A stretch of 17,099 bases of DNA. Source: Calditrichota bacterium (GTDB lineage: Bacteria > Electryoneota > RPQS01). Shown one piece after another: positions 1 through 8,299 of the stretch. The notes beneath the pieces were generated by a model. It was not told where the DNA came from, searched no databases, and saw only the letters and a list, made by a program, of their open reading frames with translations. Positions within the stretch are counted from its first letter, which is position 1. Each line of letters starts with the position of its first letter. The translations under genes were made by a program, and so were the position numbers. The stretch lies in contig JAGVEU010000343.1 in NCBI GenBank assembly GCA_020057985.1, forward strand, positions 1-17,099, written 5' to 3'.

Positions 1-113
1 ATGATTTCATTTTGAATGTAATCCATCGCCAGTGCCTGACCTGCGGACATGAAGATCAGGAACGAACAGGCGAAAATGAGTGTTCTTAAGAAACTCAAAC
101 GATGAGATTTCAT
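1..113 (-). CDS. N-terminus of a secreted protein (partial, cut by window edge)
   Basis: Only 37 codons are visible. Reading leftwards from the ATG at 113 gives a classic signal peptide: positive start (MKSHRLSFLR), hydrophobic core (TLIFACSFLIFMS) and a small-residue cleavage region (AGQALA) near residue 30. An AAGGAG ribosome binding site lies at 121-126, seven bases before the ATG, which fixes the start. The mature protein begins around MDYIQNEI and then leaves the window, so its function cannot be judged. It starts 60 bp downstream of the stop of the 174-1574 gene on the same strand, with no terminator between them, so the two are probably co-transcribed. It is most likely another exported protein of the same surface set. 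Confidence 0.8.
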   Translation of the reverse strand, partial: MKSHRLSFLRTLIFACSFLIFMSAGQALAMDYIQNEI

Positions 114-173
114 GATCTGACTCCTTGATGATGGTATGGAAAGTAAAGCGATGCCTCTCTGGAATGTGCATCT

Positions 174-1574
174 CTATTTGAGCAAAATCATTTTACCAGT
201 CAGCGTTCGGTCTGAATGCTGAACTGTGTAGAAGTAACATCCTGATGGTAAATACGTGTTGTTTAGTGTGACTTGATGATAACCTATGCTTTGTGCTGTT
301 TGATGAATCTGATCCACCAAACGGCCATTAATGTTGTAGATGGAAAGATTGACGAGGCCTGGGCGGTCGATGAGGAAGCTGATGAAGGTTGATCCGTTGA
401 AGGGATTCGGATAATTGGATAGCAACTGAAAGCCCAATGGAGGGACAAGCGGATTCTCACTGGCTTCGAGGACCGGCCCGGCGCGCACCACCCAAATATC
501 CTCAGAATTCGAAGCGATGGTACGTCTGTATCCTGCCATCGCCACTCCATCATCGGCAACAAGACACATTGCATAGCCATGTTCAATCTGTGGTGTTCCA
601 TAAAGAGCTGTCCAAACAATATTCCCGTCAGGGTCACATTCTACCAGCAGAAAACTGCTACCTACACTTCCGCCGAAAAGGATGTTCCCGTTGGGCAATT
701 CGTGCACGGAATAGAACCAGGCAGGGCCCAAGTCAGGGTAAACCCTTGTCCAGAGCGTGTCGCCCGATGGTGTGAGACGTGCGGCGTAAGGATTGTAAGT
801 GAACCAACCTTGCGGCCGCAATTGTGTCCCTGCTACGAGATAATCTCCGTTAATCGCCACGTCAATCCCTTTGATGCTTTCCTCTAAAGTGCTTAGACCA
901 AAGGTCGTGGTCCACTGGACAGTTCCTGCACTGTCGGTCTTGATCACATTCGCTTGCTCGAAGAATGAGGTGCCCACCAGAAAACCACCATCAGAAGTGG
1001 TTAATACCGCTCCTTCTTTATAGCTCGCTGGACTTGCGAAAGTCTGTGTCCAGAGCGAGTCTCCGTTTGCCGCAAGGCGCACGAGAAAAATAGTGGGGTA
1101 GGCAACAACGGAGTGTACGCCAAGAACCGCAACCCCTCCGTCCGCTGTTTTTGCAATACTCCATCCCTGCGCACCATAGAGTGATGTTGGGATGCAACGA
1201 GACCACTGCACCACTCCGGCACTGTCTGTCCTAACAACACTGATATCGAACATTGGGCATTCGCCTGTCATCGCAAAGCCACCGTCTTCCATGGTTATGA
1301 CGGAACGGATTTCGTATGAGAACTGCGGGAAGCGGCGCACCCAAAGTTCATGACCATCATTGTCAAGTCGGATGAGGAGAGCTCCGTTGGTGCTATCTGG
1401 TGCCCGCCCCATTCCTCCCACAACGAAACCGCCATCTGAGGTTGGGGCAATGGCATATGCTTCATCAGTAATCGAACTGGCATACGTATACGTCCACAGC
1501 GTATCCGGTGGCTGAGCATTCAGAATACCGGCAACCAAGCAACACCCCACCAAGCCCACAAGAATCCGTTTCAT
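174..1574 (-). CDS. Secreted seven-repeat (propeller-like) protein with T9SS type A sorting domain
   Basis: The 466-residue protein has a signal peptide at 1-20 (cleavage after ILNA). Residues 21-370 hold seven repeats of about 48-53 residues, each with a D-G-G-[FV]-x3-G type turn (near 47, 97, 145, 195, 242, 295 and 341) and a following LW/QW strand motif; this is the pattern of a seven-bladed beta-propeller. Residues 382-466 are a type A T9SS C-terminal domain: YPNPFN at 388-393, IYNINGRLV, LPSGCYFY and final GKMILLK. The family is normally exported by Sec, crosses the outer membrane by T9SS and is attached to or released from the surface. No catalytic residues are apparent; a binding or scaffold role is inferred. 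The start is supported by AAGGAAG four bases upstream of the ATG. It probably leads an operon with the gene at 1-113. Confidence 0.9.
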   Translation of the reverse strand: MKRILVGLVGCCLVAGILNAQPPDTLWTYTYASSITDEAYAIAPTSDGGFVVGGMGRAPDSTNGALLIRLDNDGHELWVRRFPQFSYEIRSVITMEDGGFAMTGECPMFDISVVRTDSAGVVQWSRCIPTSLYGAQGWSIAKTADGGVAVLGVHSVVAYPTIFLVRLAANGDSLWTQTFASPASYKEGAVLTTSDGGFLVGTSFFEQANVIKTDSAGTVQWTTTFGLSTLEESIKGIDVAINGDYLVAGTQLRPQGWFTYNPYAARLTPSGDTLWTRVYPDLGPAWFYSVHELPNGNILFGGSVGSSFLLVECDPDGNIVWTALYGTPQIEHGYAMCLVADDGVAMAGYRRTIASNSEDIWVVRAGPVLEASENPLVPPLGFQLLSNYPNPFNGSTFISFLIDRPGLVNLSIYNINGRLVDQIHQTAQSIGYHQVTLNNTYLPSGCYFYTVQHSDRTLTGKMILLK

Positions 1575-1590
1575 TCCGCTTCCTTTTTCA

Positions 1591-1625
1591 GAAAAAACAA
1601 AACCTTGCCACGATTTGTGACAAGG
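1591..1625 (-). promoter_or_regulatory. Terminator-like hairpin in the leader of the 174-1574 gene
   Basis: On the minus strand, CCTTGTCAC, loop AAATC and GTGGCAAGG form a nine-pair stem with one mismatch (1603-1625). It is followed at once by a T-rich run (TTTTGTTTTTTCT). This has the shape of a rho-independent terminator. It sits between the predicted promoter (1772-1800) and the gene start at 1574, with the ribosome binding site only some dozen bases after the T-run. An attenuator, or a relic terminator, is inferred; no alternative antiterminator pairing was worked out. Confidence 0.5.
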
Positions 1626-1724
1626 CTATTCCTATCCCGTGCCTTCCTGTTGATTGAAAGACTGCATCCCCCAGCGATGTTCAAACCCGCAACTATTGAC
1701 CGCCTCCTCAGAGTTGTGAACGCG

Positions 1725-1745
1725 CTCACCCCCCTTTATCCCCCC
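1725..1745. repeat. C-run intergenic element, copy 1
   Basis: CTCACCCCCC (1725-1734), then TTTAT, then six more C. The ten-base core CTCACCCCCC recurs at 16075-16084 and inverted at 8138-8147, and close variants occur elsewhere in non-coding DNA of this window. Here it would lie in the leader transcript of the 174-1574 gene as two G6 runs. Confidence 0.5.
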
Positions 1746-1771
1746 ACTACTCGTGGAGGGAAATCATGTAA

Positions 1772-1800
1772 AACATACAAAAGAAGATTGATAAAGTCAA
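1772..1800 (-). promoter_or_regulatory. Predicted promoter for the 174-1574 gene
   Basis: On the minus strand, TTGACT (1800-1795), a 17-base spacer and TATGTT (1777-1772). This is a good sigma-70-like pair with ideal spacing. Transcription would start near 1765 and leave a leader of about 190 nt that carries the C/G-run element and the hairpin. Confidence 0.5.
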
Positions 1801-1937
1801 GTAGTATTCTATCTATTCAATTCGGATAAGCATGTCTGCTATTGAGCTGCAAGTTAACTGGTCATGCACTTAAATAATTGTCAAGAGATATTTTGTAAAT
1901 CTAAGAAGAACGGCAAGTTGCTTGCAATTGTCTGTTT

Positions 1938-1966
1938 TTCATTCGAATACGATGTAATCCTATATT
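1938..1966 (+). promoter_or_regulatory. Possible promoter for the 2102-7993 gene
   Basis: TATATT at 1961-1966 (within TATATTTGGA) is a good -10 match. The -35 at 17-base spacing, TTCATT (1938-1943), is poor. The leader would be about 130 nt. The same TTTGGA follows the -10 of the promoter at 17055-17082, which may be chance. Confidence 0.3.
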
Positions 1967-2101
1967 TGGACAAGTTTGGCTAACGAGCGATGCCACTTTT
2001 CGAAGCACATTTCGTCGCAAAGTAGCCTTGACTCTGAACTAAAAAATTTCCTTATTTATAGGCTGTGTTATCAGGTATCCTTAACCCCAACGGAGTCCAA
2101 G

Positions 2102-5100
2102 ATGAAAGTCACTAAGCGGTTTTTCACGAAAGTGCCGGCCTGTATGCTGGGTTTGACGCTGTGCCTTTTGGGTGCAGCGATGGCATTCGCTCAGCAAACC
2201 GAGTTGAGCAAGTCCGAAGCGTCACTAATCAACAGTGATATAGAGCAAATCAACTACGACCAACTTTGCGAGCGAATGTCGCAGGGCGAGCAACTCAGCG
2301 AGGTCGAGAAAGCGCTGCTCCTTGATTTGGAGTCCCGGCTTGGTATCGGGCGTACCGGCGGCAACGGGCTGGACAATCAAGGCGGCCCGGATGCGTTCAG
2401 CTATTTCTTCATGGATAATCAGCCGCCTGACACGAGTACCTATAGCTGGATCGAGCTGCGCGACGATGGCGAAGCGACGTGGATCGGGGGATTGACTCAT
2501 TTCACGAACGTGGACGACGGTTACTCGCGGCAAAAACTTCCCATCGGATTTCCATTTCCATTTTACGGAGTACCCTACGACTGTGTGCGCGTAGCCACCA
2601 ACGGATTTCTGCAATTCACCACAACAGCCGTATCGCTCAGCAATGTCTGCCTTCCGGCTTCTGCGATTGCCGGCCCGATGATCGCTGTCTTCTGGGATGA
2701 TCTTCATCTGGTTCGCGGAGGCCAAGCCGACTCGATCGTTGTCGGCTACAAGAATTTCGGAGACTATTTTGTGATTGAATTCGACCAGATCGGATTCTAC
2801 AGTTCAAGCTGTCCGAACAACCCGCTCAAATTCGAGGCGATTCTGTATCCCAACGGCAACATCAAGCTGCAGTACCATACCATCACACCGCCCGTAGCAT
2901 GTGACAGCTCGCATACTATCGGAATTCAGCAGGCCGGAGCTGCCGGATCTACAGCGCTGACCTATGTTTGCAATACGACGGGAATTCAAGCCATTGACGA
3001 ATTGGCCATCTGGTTTTTCCGCCCGGTCGGCATTCCAAGACCATGCACAAATCTGGTGGGCAACGTTGTCGGGTCAGATGTGGTCTTAACGTGGTTGGAT
3101 CCGACGCTTGACACGCAAGGCAATCCGCTAACTATTGACAATGTACAAGTTTGGTTGGGCGCCGCCGAGTCGGGAACTCTGATTGCAACAGTTGGCGCGG
3201 GTGTACAGACGTTCACGCATGTCAATGCTCCGACCGGCAACTTGACCTACACCGTCAGGCCATTTCACGATCCCTTCTTTGGAACTCCGCTATCCATACC
3301 CATCGTGATGGGCACACCGTCTTACAGCAACGATTTTGAGGCAGACGGCGGACTATGGGAACCTACTCCCGAAACAGGTGGCTGGGGCTGGGGTCAGCCG
3401 TGGGGGATTGCGAATCTCATTCCACATAGCGGTCTCAATGTCTGGGGAACCAATCTCACCGGCAACTATGGGAATAGTGTCTGCTGGCAGCTTGATTTTG
3501 ATGAAGGCTATGCCGTTGTCAGCCCTGCCGCCACCATTGAATTCTGGTACTGGAATAATTCACAACTCAACTACGACGGCACCAATTTCAAGGCGAGCGT
3601 GGATAATGGCGCCACATGGACAATTCTGACTCCGACGCTGAATCCGTACAATACTCCCGCCATGAATGCCGCCAACGCTTGTATTCCCGGACAGCCCGGT
3701 TGGAGTGGCACAACTCCACTGATCTGGCGGAATGTCGTGATTCCGGTTGGCGAATTTCTCGGTCAAGCCCCGATCTTTCGCTTTGAGTTCGGTTCCAATA
3801 TTTCAACTAATTCTTATCCCGGATTCTACTTTGATGATATGACCATGTGGGGTCTGCAACCGCAAGCTGGAATTCCGCAGGCATGCACTGACCTCGCAGC
3901 CAATGACGCAGGCGGGAATGTGGAGTTGACGTGGACGGATCCGACGCATGACACACAGGGCAACGAAATCACCATTGACAATGTGCAGGTTTGGCTTGGC
4001 ACTGCCGGAATAGGCACTCTGTTGGGTACGGTCAATGCCGGTGTACAAGCCTTCACTCACAACAATGCTCCGTCTGGCGTTCTGACCTACAGTGTGCGTC
4101 CCTATCTGAATCCGTTTTTCGGAAATCCAACCTCCGTCAGTGTGGTCGTCGGCAGTCCCACCTACAACAATGACTTCAACACCGATGATGGAATGTGGAT
4201 TCCAACCAATGGCTGGTCATGGGGTGCGCCGACGAATCCCTCAGCCCCTCCACCTTACTCCGATCCAAACTATTGGGGCACCGGTCTGGCAGCTAACTAC
4301 GTGAATAACGCCTGTTGGCAGACGGACCTGAATCTCGGTCTGGTCGTGGAAAGCCCATCGGCCACTGTGGAATTTTGGTACCGGTTTGATACGGAGTTGA
4401 ACTACGACGGCTGTAACTTCAAGGCGAGTATTGACGAAGGTGCGACATGGGAGATTCTCACGCCGTCGCAGGGGCCATATACCATCACTTCGATCAATGC
4501 AGCTAATGCCTGTATGGCCGGTCAGCCTGCATGGAGCGGCCACACTCAGACCGCGTGGCAATACGCCGTCATTCCCGTCGGTCAATATATTGGGCAAGCG
4601 CCGATCTTCCGGTTCGAGTTTGGTACTGACCCTTCAATATTTAATTTCATGGGGTTTTTCTTCGATGATATGATTATCTGGGGTTTGGCCCTGCCACAAT
4701 CCGCTTCTGTCACCGGTACGGTCACGCTCGACGGGGTTGGCGGCACAATGACCAATGTTTCCGTCATCGCCAATGGCCTTGGCAGCCCGAACACTCATCC
4801 TGACGCGAGCGGCGCTTATACTCTTGCCGGAGTGCAGGTCGGTGACCGCATTCTTTCGGCAATGCTGACAGGCTATCTCACGGATACGATCGTTGCAAAT
4901 GTGCCCGCCGGAGGCCTTGTCAATCAGAATTTTGTATTGCGACGTGTAAATCCACCGTCGCCTACCGGGCTGACGGGAACTGTGGACAATACAACCGGCA
5001 TTGTTTCACTTAATTGGAATGACTCGCCGGATCTGCAAGTGGACTTGTACAAGATCTATCGCAAGCTACGCACAGACCAGACCTGGGCGTTCCGACGCAA

Positions 5101-7993
5101 CATCCTTGGCCGCACAAACTCACAAGGTTTGGATACCGTTTCTGTGGGGGGAATCTATCAGTACCAAGTGACAGCGCTGGATACCAATGTATTCGCGCCG
5201 CCGGTGGAGTCCGATCCGTCAAACACATACGAAGCAGCCTATGGAGCGCTTCCACCGCAGAGTCTTGTCGCGGACACAGCCTTCGACAACAAGATTCATC
5301 TCTCATGGCTCGATCCGCTGGCTTCGCCCGGGCCGGAATTATTCTACGACAATGGAGAAAACACGGTTCAGGGCATCGGATTCTGGAATGCAACCTCACC
5401 CTTGGAATCCGGTTGGCTGGTGTCCAAGTTTGAGTATTATGGCCCTGTGACCATTACTGGAATCAAGACCTTCTTCACGTCGTCAGCACGAACAGGCGAT
5501 GTGTATGAGGTTGGCGTGTTTGGAGCCGATGCGGATGGTCTGCCGATGTCTGTACCTCAATGTGTGGTCCAGACAAGCATCCCTGCCGCGAATAATTGGC
5601 ACACGGTCACACTCGATCCACCAGTCACGATTTCTGACGGAGTGTTCTTTGTCGGTGCAAGACAGACGCAACCCGCTCCCCAAGCGCTTTGCATCGGCGG
5701 CGATGCAACGGCTCAGTTCCAGAGCAACACCTTCTATTCCTGTGGAGCTACTGATGGCGGATGGGCTACCTATGAGTCCTCGTCGCTCTTTGTCGTGCCC
5801 ATGCAGCGGTGTTTTGTTCACACTGCCGCAGGCAAGGAGCTTGAATCGCAAAACGAAAGACACATGGGCGTGCGAACAGAGATGTTTACATCGGGTCCGA
5901 TCCTGTCTCGCAAAACCATTGGATGGAACACAGGAGAAGATTTTGACAAGCGAGTGGACAAAGACAAGTCTGCGGAAGAAAGAATTCCTGCTGAAGTTCC
6001 AACGTCACGCGCTGGTATGAGCATGACGGATTTCAAGTCCAATGCGCAGCCGCAGTATTTTCCGGAGCACCCGGCCAGCATGGCACCCGTGTACCCGGAT
6101 AGACATGGGGGTCGCTCGTCGCTGGATGATGTTGTTCGCTACATCATCTATCGAAACAACCAGAGCCTTGACTCAGTCGTCGCCGCAATTACTCAGTATG
6201 ACAACATTGTGGGCAGCGCCAATGAGAACGTGCCCTATACGTATCAAGTAACGGCACGCTATGATAACGGCCAGGAATCACCCGCATCGAATACCGTTAC
6301 CGCTCGCTGTGGAATGCCCCCCGGAGCGCCGACTAATGTGGGCTGCAATCCGGTCGGCAACACCCAGATGCAAATCACTTGGACTAATCCTACGGTCAAC
6401 GCGGATAATTCTCCGTGCATAGACTTGGCAGGCACCAAGCTCTATCGCGACGGAGCTTTGCTTTCAACCGTTGGCCCCGGTGTCCAGTCATATATTGATA
6501 CACCGCCCAATCCAACCACACGCTACACGTGGACGGTCAGGGCGATTGACGAAGTTCCGCTCGAAGGTTCGGGCGCATCCACCAGTTGCGCTGTGCAGAG
6601 CCCGTGGCGAACCGTTCCATACGAGTGGGTTGATATTTCCCAAAACGGCACAGATACCGGCCTCCTCGGTGATGATGACAATGCCGGGCCAATTGATCTT
6701 GGGTTCTCATTCCCGTATTATGGCACTCCGTACACGAGCTTCTATGTGTGCTCAAACGGCTGGCTTTCATTTACCAGCACGGTGATAACGTATGTCAACG
6801 TGCAGATTCCGGCGGTCGCGGAACCGAACTGCGTGCTCTATGCATTCTGGGATGATCTTACCGTTGTCTCCGGAACGGGTTGGGTGAAATACTTAGCTGA
6901 TCCTGCCAACCAACGGTTTATTGTTAGCTATCATGTGCGCCGTCTCGGCGGTACGGTGCACTTCGACTTCCAGATTATTCTGTATGCCAACGGAGGAGTG
7001 CGTTATAACTATCAAACTCTGGATGTTGTCAATGGCTGCACTATCGGAGTTGAAAATTGCGACGGAACGGCTGCCGAGCAACTGCTCTATAATGGAGTTG
7101 GCGATTTCACTCCAACTACTGAATCCGCCGTAGAATTCTGGGGCGGAGCGTCAAGCTCAATTGTCGGAATGGTAAGCACGTTTACCAATATTCCGATTCC
7201 CAACGCTCGCATCTGGGCCGTTGGCCAACCCGACACCGTTACCACGGATTCCGTCGGCGTCTATAGACTTCCCATTGAACCAGGCACCTATTCCGTTACG
7301 GTGGACCATCGCAATTTCTGTGATTCCACGTTTCAAAATATTGTCGTTGAGGAGGCTGCGCAGACTCAGCTTGACGCCATTCTCTATGCACCGTCGGCAC
7401 AGTTCAGTGCCACGTCCCTCTCGCTGCTGACTTCCGTCGGTGTGCCTGTGCAGCAGACCTTCACGATTTCAAATTTGGGAGGCCAATGTCCGCTGGACTT
7501 TGCCATTAGTGATACTGCCACATGGCTGAGCGCGGCTCCGCCAACCGGTACGATTGGTACAAATCAAGTAGCCACCATCACTGTCTCAGCGAACGTAGCC
7601 GGAATGCCCGTCGGCGATTATTGGGCACCGCTGATCATCGTCTACAATGCCGTCGGCACTCCCAATTCGATTCGCGTGGATTTGGTAATTCAGACTACGG
7701 CGGCGGATGAGCCAAATGCTCCGCTACCATCGGTGTTCGCCTTGCAGCCAACCTATCCCAACCCGTTCAATGCCACGACCGCGCTACGGTTTGATGTGCC
7801 ACAACAGAGTCGCGTGCAACTTGCTATCTACAATGTCATGGGTCAGGAAGTCGCGCGTCCGGTGGATGATGTCTATGCCGCCGGTCGCTATCGAATACTC
7901 TTCGATGCCGCGAATCTTCCTTCCGGCATGTATTTAGTCAAGATGTCCGCAGGCGGATTCTCGCAGACGGGGAAAATGTTGCTGCTGAAGTAA
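2102..7993 (+). CDS. Giant mosaic surface protein with T9SS type A sorting domain
   Basis: The product has 1963 residues. The start at 2102 is chosen over an upstream TTG (1976) because it opens a signal peptide (MKVTKRFF..., cleavage after AFA near 30) and has GGAG at 2092-2095. Approximate architecture: nidogen-like module 114-309 (FPFPFYG, ATNGFL, FWDDL); Fn3-like 310-404; jelly-roll/MAM-like module 405-590 (NDFEADGG, GFYFDDM); a second Fn3-like plus jelly-roll pair 590-863; CarboxypepD_reg-like 864-950; Fn3 950-1048; a split Fn3 1049-1403; Fn3 1404-1500; second nidogen-like module 1501-1682 (FSFPYYG, CSNGWL, FWDDL); CarboxypepD_reg-like 1682-1763; Ig/BACON-like 1765-1863; T9SS type A domain about 1880-1963 (YPNPFN, IYNVMGQEV, GKMLLLK). 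No protease or glycosidase motif is seen. A T9SS-exported adhesin or matrix role is inferred. Confidence 0.92.
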   Translation: MKVTKRFFTKVPACMLGLTLCLLGAAMAFAQQTELSKSEASLINSDIEQINYDQLCERMSQGEQLSEVEKALLLDLESRLGIGRTGGNGLDNQGGPDAFSYFFMDNQPPDTSTYSWIELRDDGEATWIGGLTHFTNVDDGYSRQKLPIGFPFPFYGVPYDCVRVATNGFLQFTTTAVSLSNVCLPASAIAGPMIAVFWDDLHLVRGGQADSIVVGYKNFGDYFVIEFDQIGFYSSSCPNNPLKFEAILYPNGNIKLQYHTITPPVACDSSHTIGIQQAGAAGSTALTYVCNTTGIQAIDELAIWFFRPVGIPRPCTNLVGNVVGSDVVLTWLDPTLDTQGNPLTIDNVQVWLGAAESGTLIATVGAGVQTFTHVNAPTGNLTYTVRPFHDPFFGTPLSIPIVMGTPSYSNDFEADGGLWEPTPETGGWGWGQPWGIANLIPHSGLNVWGTNLTGNYGNSVCWQLDFDEGYAVVSPAATIEFWYWNNSQLNYDGTNFKASVDNGATWTILTPTLNPYNTPAMNAANACIPGQPGWSGTTPLIWRNVVIPVGEFLGQAPIFRFEFGSNISTNSYPGFYFDDMTMWGLQPQAGIPQACTDLAANDAGGNVELTWTDPTHDTQGNEITIDNVQVWLGTAGIGTLLGTVNAGVQAFTHNNAPSGVLTYSVRPYLNPFFGNPTSVSVVVGSPTYNNDFNTDDGMWIPTNGWSWGAPTNPSAPPPYSDPNYWGTGLAANYVNNACWQTDLNLGLVVESPSATVEFWYRFDTELNYDGCNFKASIDEGATWEILTPSQGPYTITSINAANACMAGQPAWSGHTQTAWQYAVIPVGQYIGQAPIFRFEFGTDPSIFNFMGFFFDDMIIWGLALPQSASVTGTVTLDGVGGTMTNVSVIANGLGSPNTHPDASGAYTLAGVQVGDRILSAMLTGYLTDTIVANVPAGGLVNQNFVLRRVNPPSPTGLTGTVDNTTGIVSLNWNDSPDLQVDLYKIYRKLRTDQTWAFRRNILGRTNSQGLDTVSVGGIYQYQVTALDTNVFAPPVESDPSNTYEAAYGALPPQSLVADTAFDNKIHLSWLDPLASPGPELFYDNGENTVQGIGFWNATSPLESGWLVSKFEYYGPVTITGIKTFFTSSARTGDVYEVGVFGADADGLPMSVPQCVVQTSIPAANNWHTVTLDPPVTISDGVFFVGARQTQPAPQALCIGGDATAQFQSNTFYSCGATDGGWATYESSSLFVVPMQRCFVHTAAGKELESQNERHMGVRTEMFTSGPILSRKTIGWNTGEDFDKRVDKDKSAEERIPAEVPTSRAGMSMTDFKSNAQPQYFPEHPASMAPVYPDRHGGRSSLDDVVRYIIYRNNQSLDSVVAAITQYDNIVGSANENVPYTYQVTARYDNGQESPASNTVTARCGMPPGAPTNVGCNPVGNTQMQITWTNPTVNADNSPCIDLAGTKLYRDGALLSTVGPGVQSYIDTPPNPTTRYTWTVRAIDEVPLEGSGASTSCAVQSPWRTVPYEWVDISQNGTDTGLLGDDDNAGPIDLGFSFPYYGTPYTSFYVCSNGWLSFTSTVITYVNVQIPAVAEPNCVLYAFWDDLTVVSGTGWVKYLADPANQRFIVSYHVRRLGGTVHFDFQIILYANGGVRYNYQTLDVVNGCTIGVENCDGTAAEQLLYNGVGDFTPTTESAVEFWGGASSSIVGMVSTFTNIPIPNARIWAVGQPDTVTTDSVGVYRLPIEPGTYSVTVDHRNFCDSTFQNIVVEEAAQTQLDAILYAPSAQFSATSLSLLTSVGVPVQQTFTISNLGGQCPLDFAISDTATWLSAAPPTGTIGTNQVATITVSANVAGMPVGDYWAPLIIVYNAVGTPNSIRVDLVIQTTAADEPNAPLPSVFALQPTYPNPFNATTALRFDVPQQSRVQLAIYNVMGQEVARPVDDVYAAGRYRILFDAANLPSGMYLVKMSAGGFSQTGKMLLLK
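3032..4690 (+). repeat. In-frame 840-bp tandem duplication inside the giant surface gene
   Basis: Copy A spans 3032-3871 and copy B spans 3872 to about 4690. Each encodes one Fn3-like domain plus one jelly-roll domain. Landmarks are exactly 840 bp apart at first (ATTCC at 3032 and 3872; GACAATGT at 3137 and 3977). They end 831 bp apart (the WGL codons at 3848 and 4679), so copy B lost nine bases in all. Nucleotide similarity is still plain, for example GGATCCGACGC-TGACAC in both, which indicates tandem duplication of a domain pair and not ancient convergence. Confidence 0.85.
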
Positions 7994-8015
7994 GATTGCT
8001 GTCTGATTCTCATGA

Positions 8016-8051
8016 GAAAGGGGCTGTCCCATCGGCGGGACAGCCCCTTTC
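8016..8051. terminator. Bidirectional rho-independent terminator
   Basis: A 15-bp perfect inverted repeat, GAAAGGGGCTGTCCC (8016-8030) with its complement at 8037-8051 and a six-base loop ATCGGC. The ends give a short A-tract on one side and a T-tract on the other. It lies 23 bp after the stop of the rightward giant gene and can also stop leftward transcripts from the beta-helix gene. Confidence 0.85.
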
Positions 8052-8137
8052 ATTCCATCACTCAGCGGGGTTTGCTCGAATTTCCCCCTGCTTCATCCGC
8101 CATAGTCGAGCCTCGACAAAGTCGGTTATGGAGACCA

Positions 8138-8147
8138 GGGGGGTGAG
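8138..8147 (-). repeat. C-run intergenic element, inverted core copy
   Basis: GGGGGGTGAG on the plus strand is the exact reverse complement of the CTCACCCCCC core at 1725-1734 and 16075-16084. It is preceded by CCA, similar to the GCA before the last G6 run at 16102. It lies in the convergent intergenic region. Confidence 0.45.
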
Positions 8148-8299
8148 TCAGCTTTCGTACAGACTCTTTATCAACAATAAAAGCGATCCATATAAACGCA
8201 ACAAGAGTTGAGCCACCCCTCGTAATGTTCCTTTGTAGTTCTTGAAGACGAAGCAATGATGATTTGCTATTTTTGAGAAGAGTGTGTATGAAATTGGAT

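Larger units (their letters stand above)
1575..2101. other. Divergent intergenic regulatory region, no gene
   Basis: This is the gap between the leftward 174-1574 gene and the rightward 2102-7993 gene. It holds a leader hairpin with a U-tract (1591-1625), a C-run element (1725-1745), a good leftward promoter (1772-1800) and a weaker rightward promoter candidate (1938-1966). The open frame starting at TTG 1976 only extends the downstream gene and lacks a signal peptide. I saw no other coding potential. Confidence 0.75.
7994..8299. other. Convergent intergenic region, no gene
   Basis: It separates two genes that end toward each other. It holds a strong bidirectional terminator (8016-8051) and an inverted copy of the G/C-run element (8138-8147). 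The remainder is AT-richer near 8160-8290 and shows no credible coding frame. Confidence 0.7.

Noticed and set aside
2225..2725. 166-codon minus-strand frame inside the giant surface gene
   Set aside because: It is antisense to a clear nidogen-like module, with no recognisable motif or start signal.
5499..6020. 173-codon frame within the split Fn3 region, considered as an inserted gene
   Set aside because: The giant gene's own frame is continuous through it with sensible domains; the alternative frame has no signal or motif.
8105..8131. Small inverted repeat GTCGA-GCC-TCGAC with flanking CCATA/TATGG
   Set aside because: The stem is too short and has no T-tract; the real terminator is at 8016-8051.
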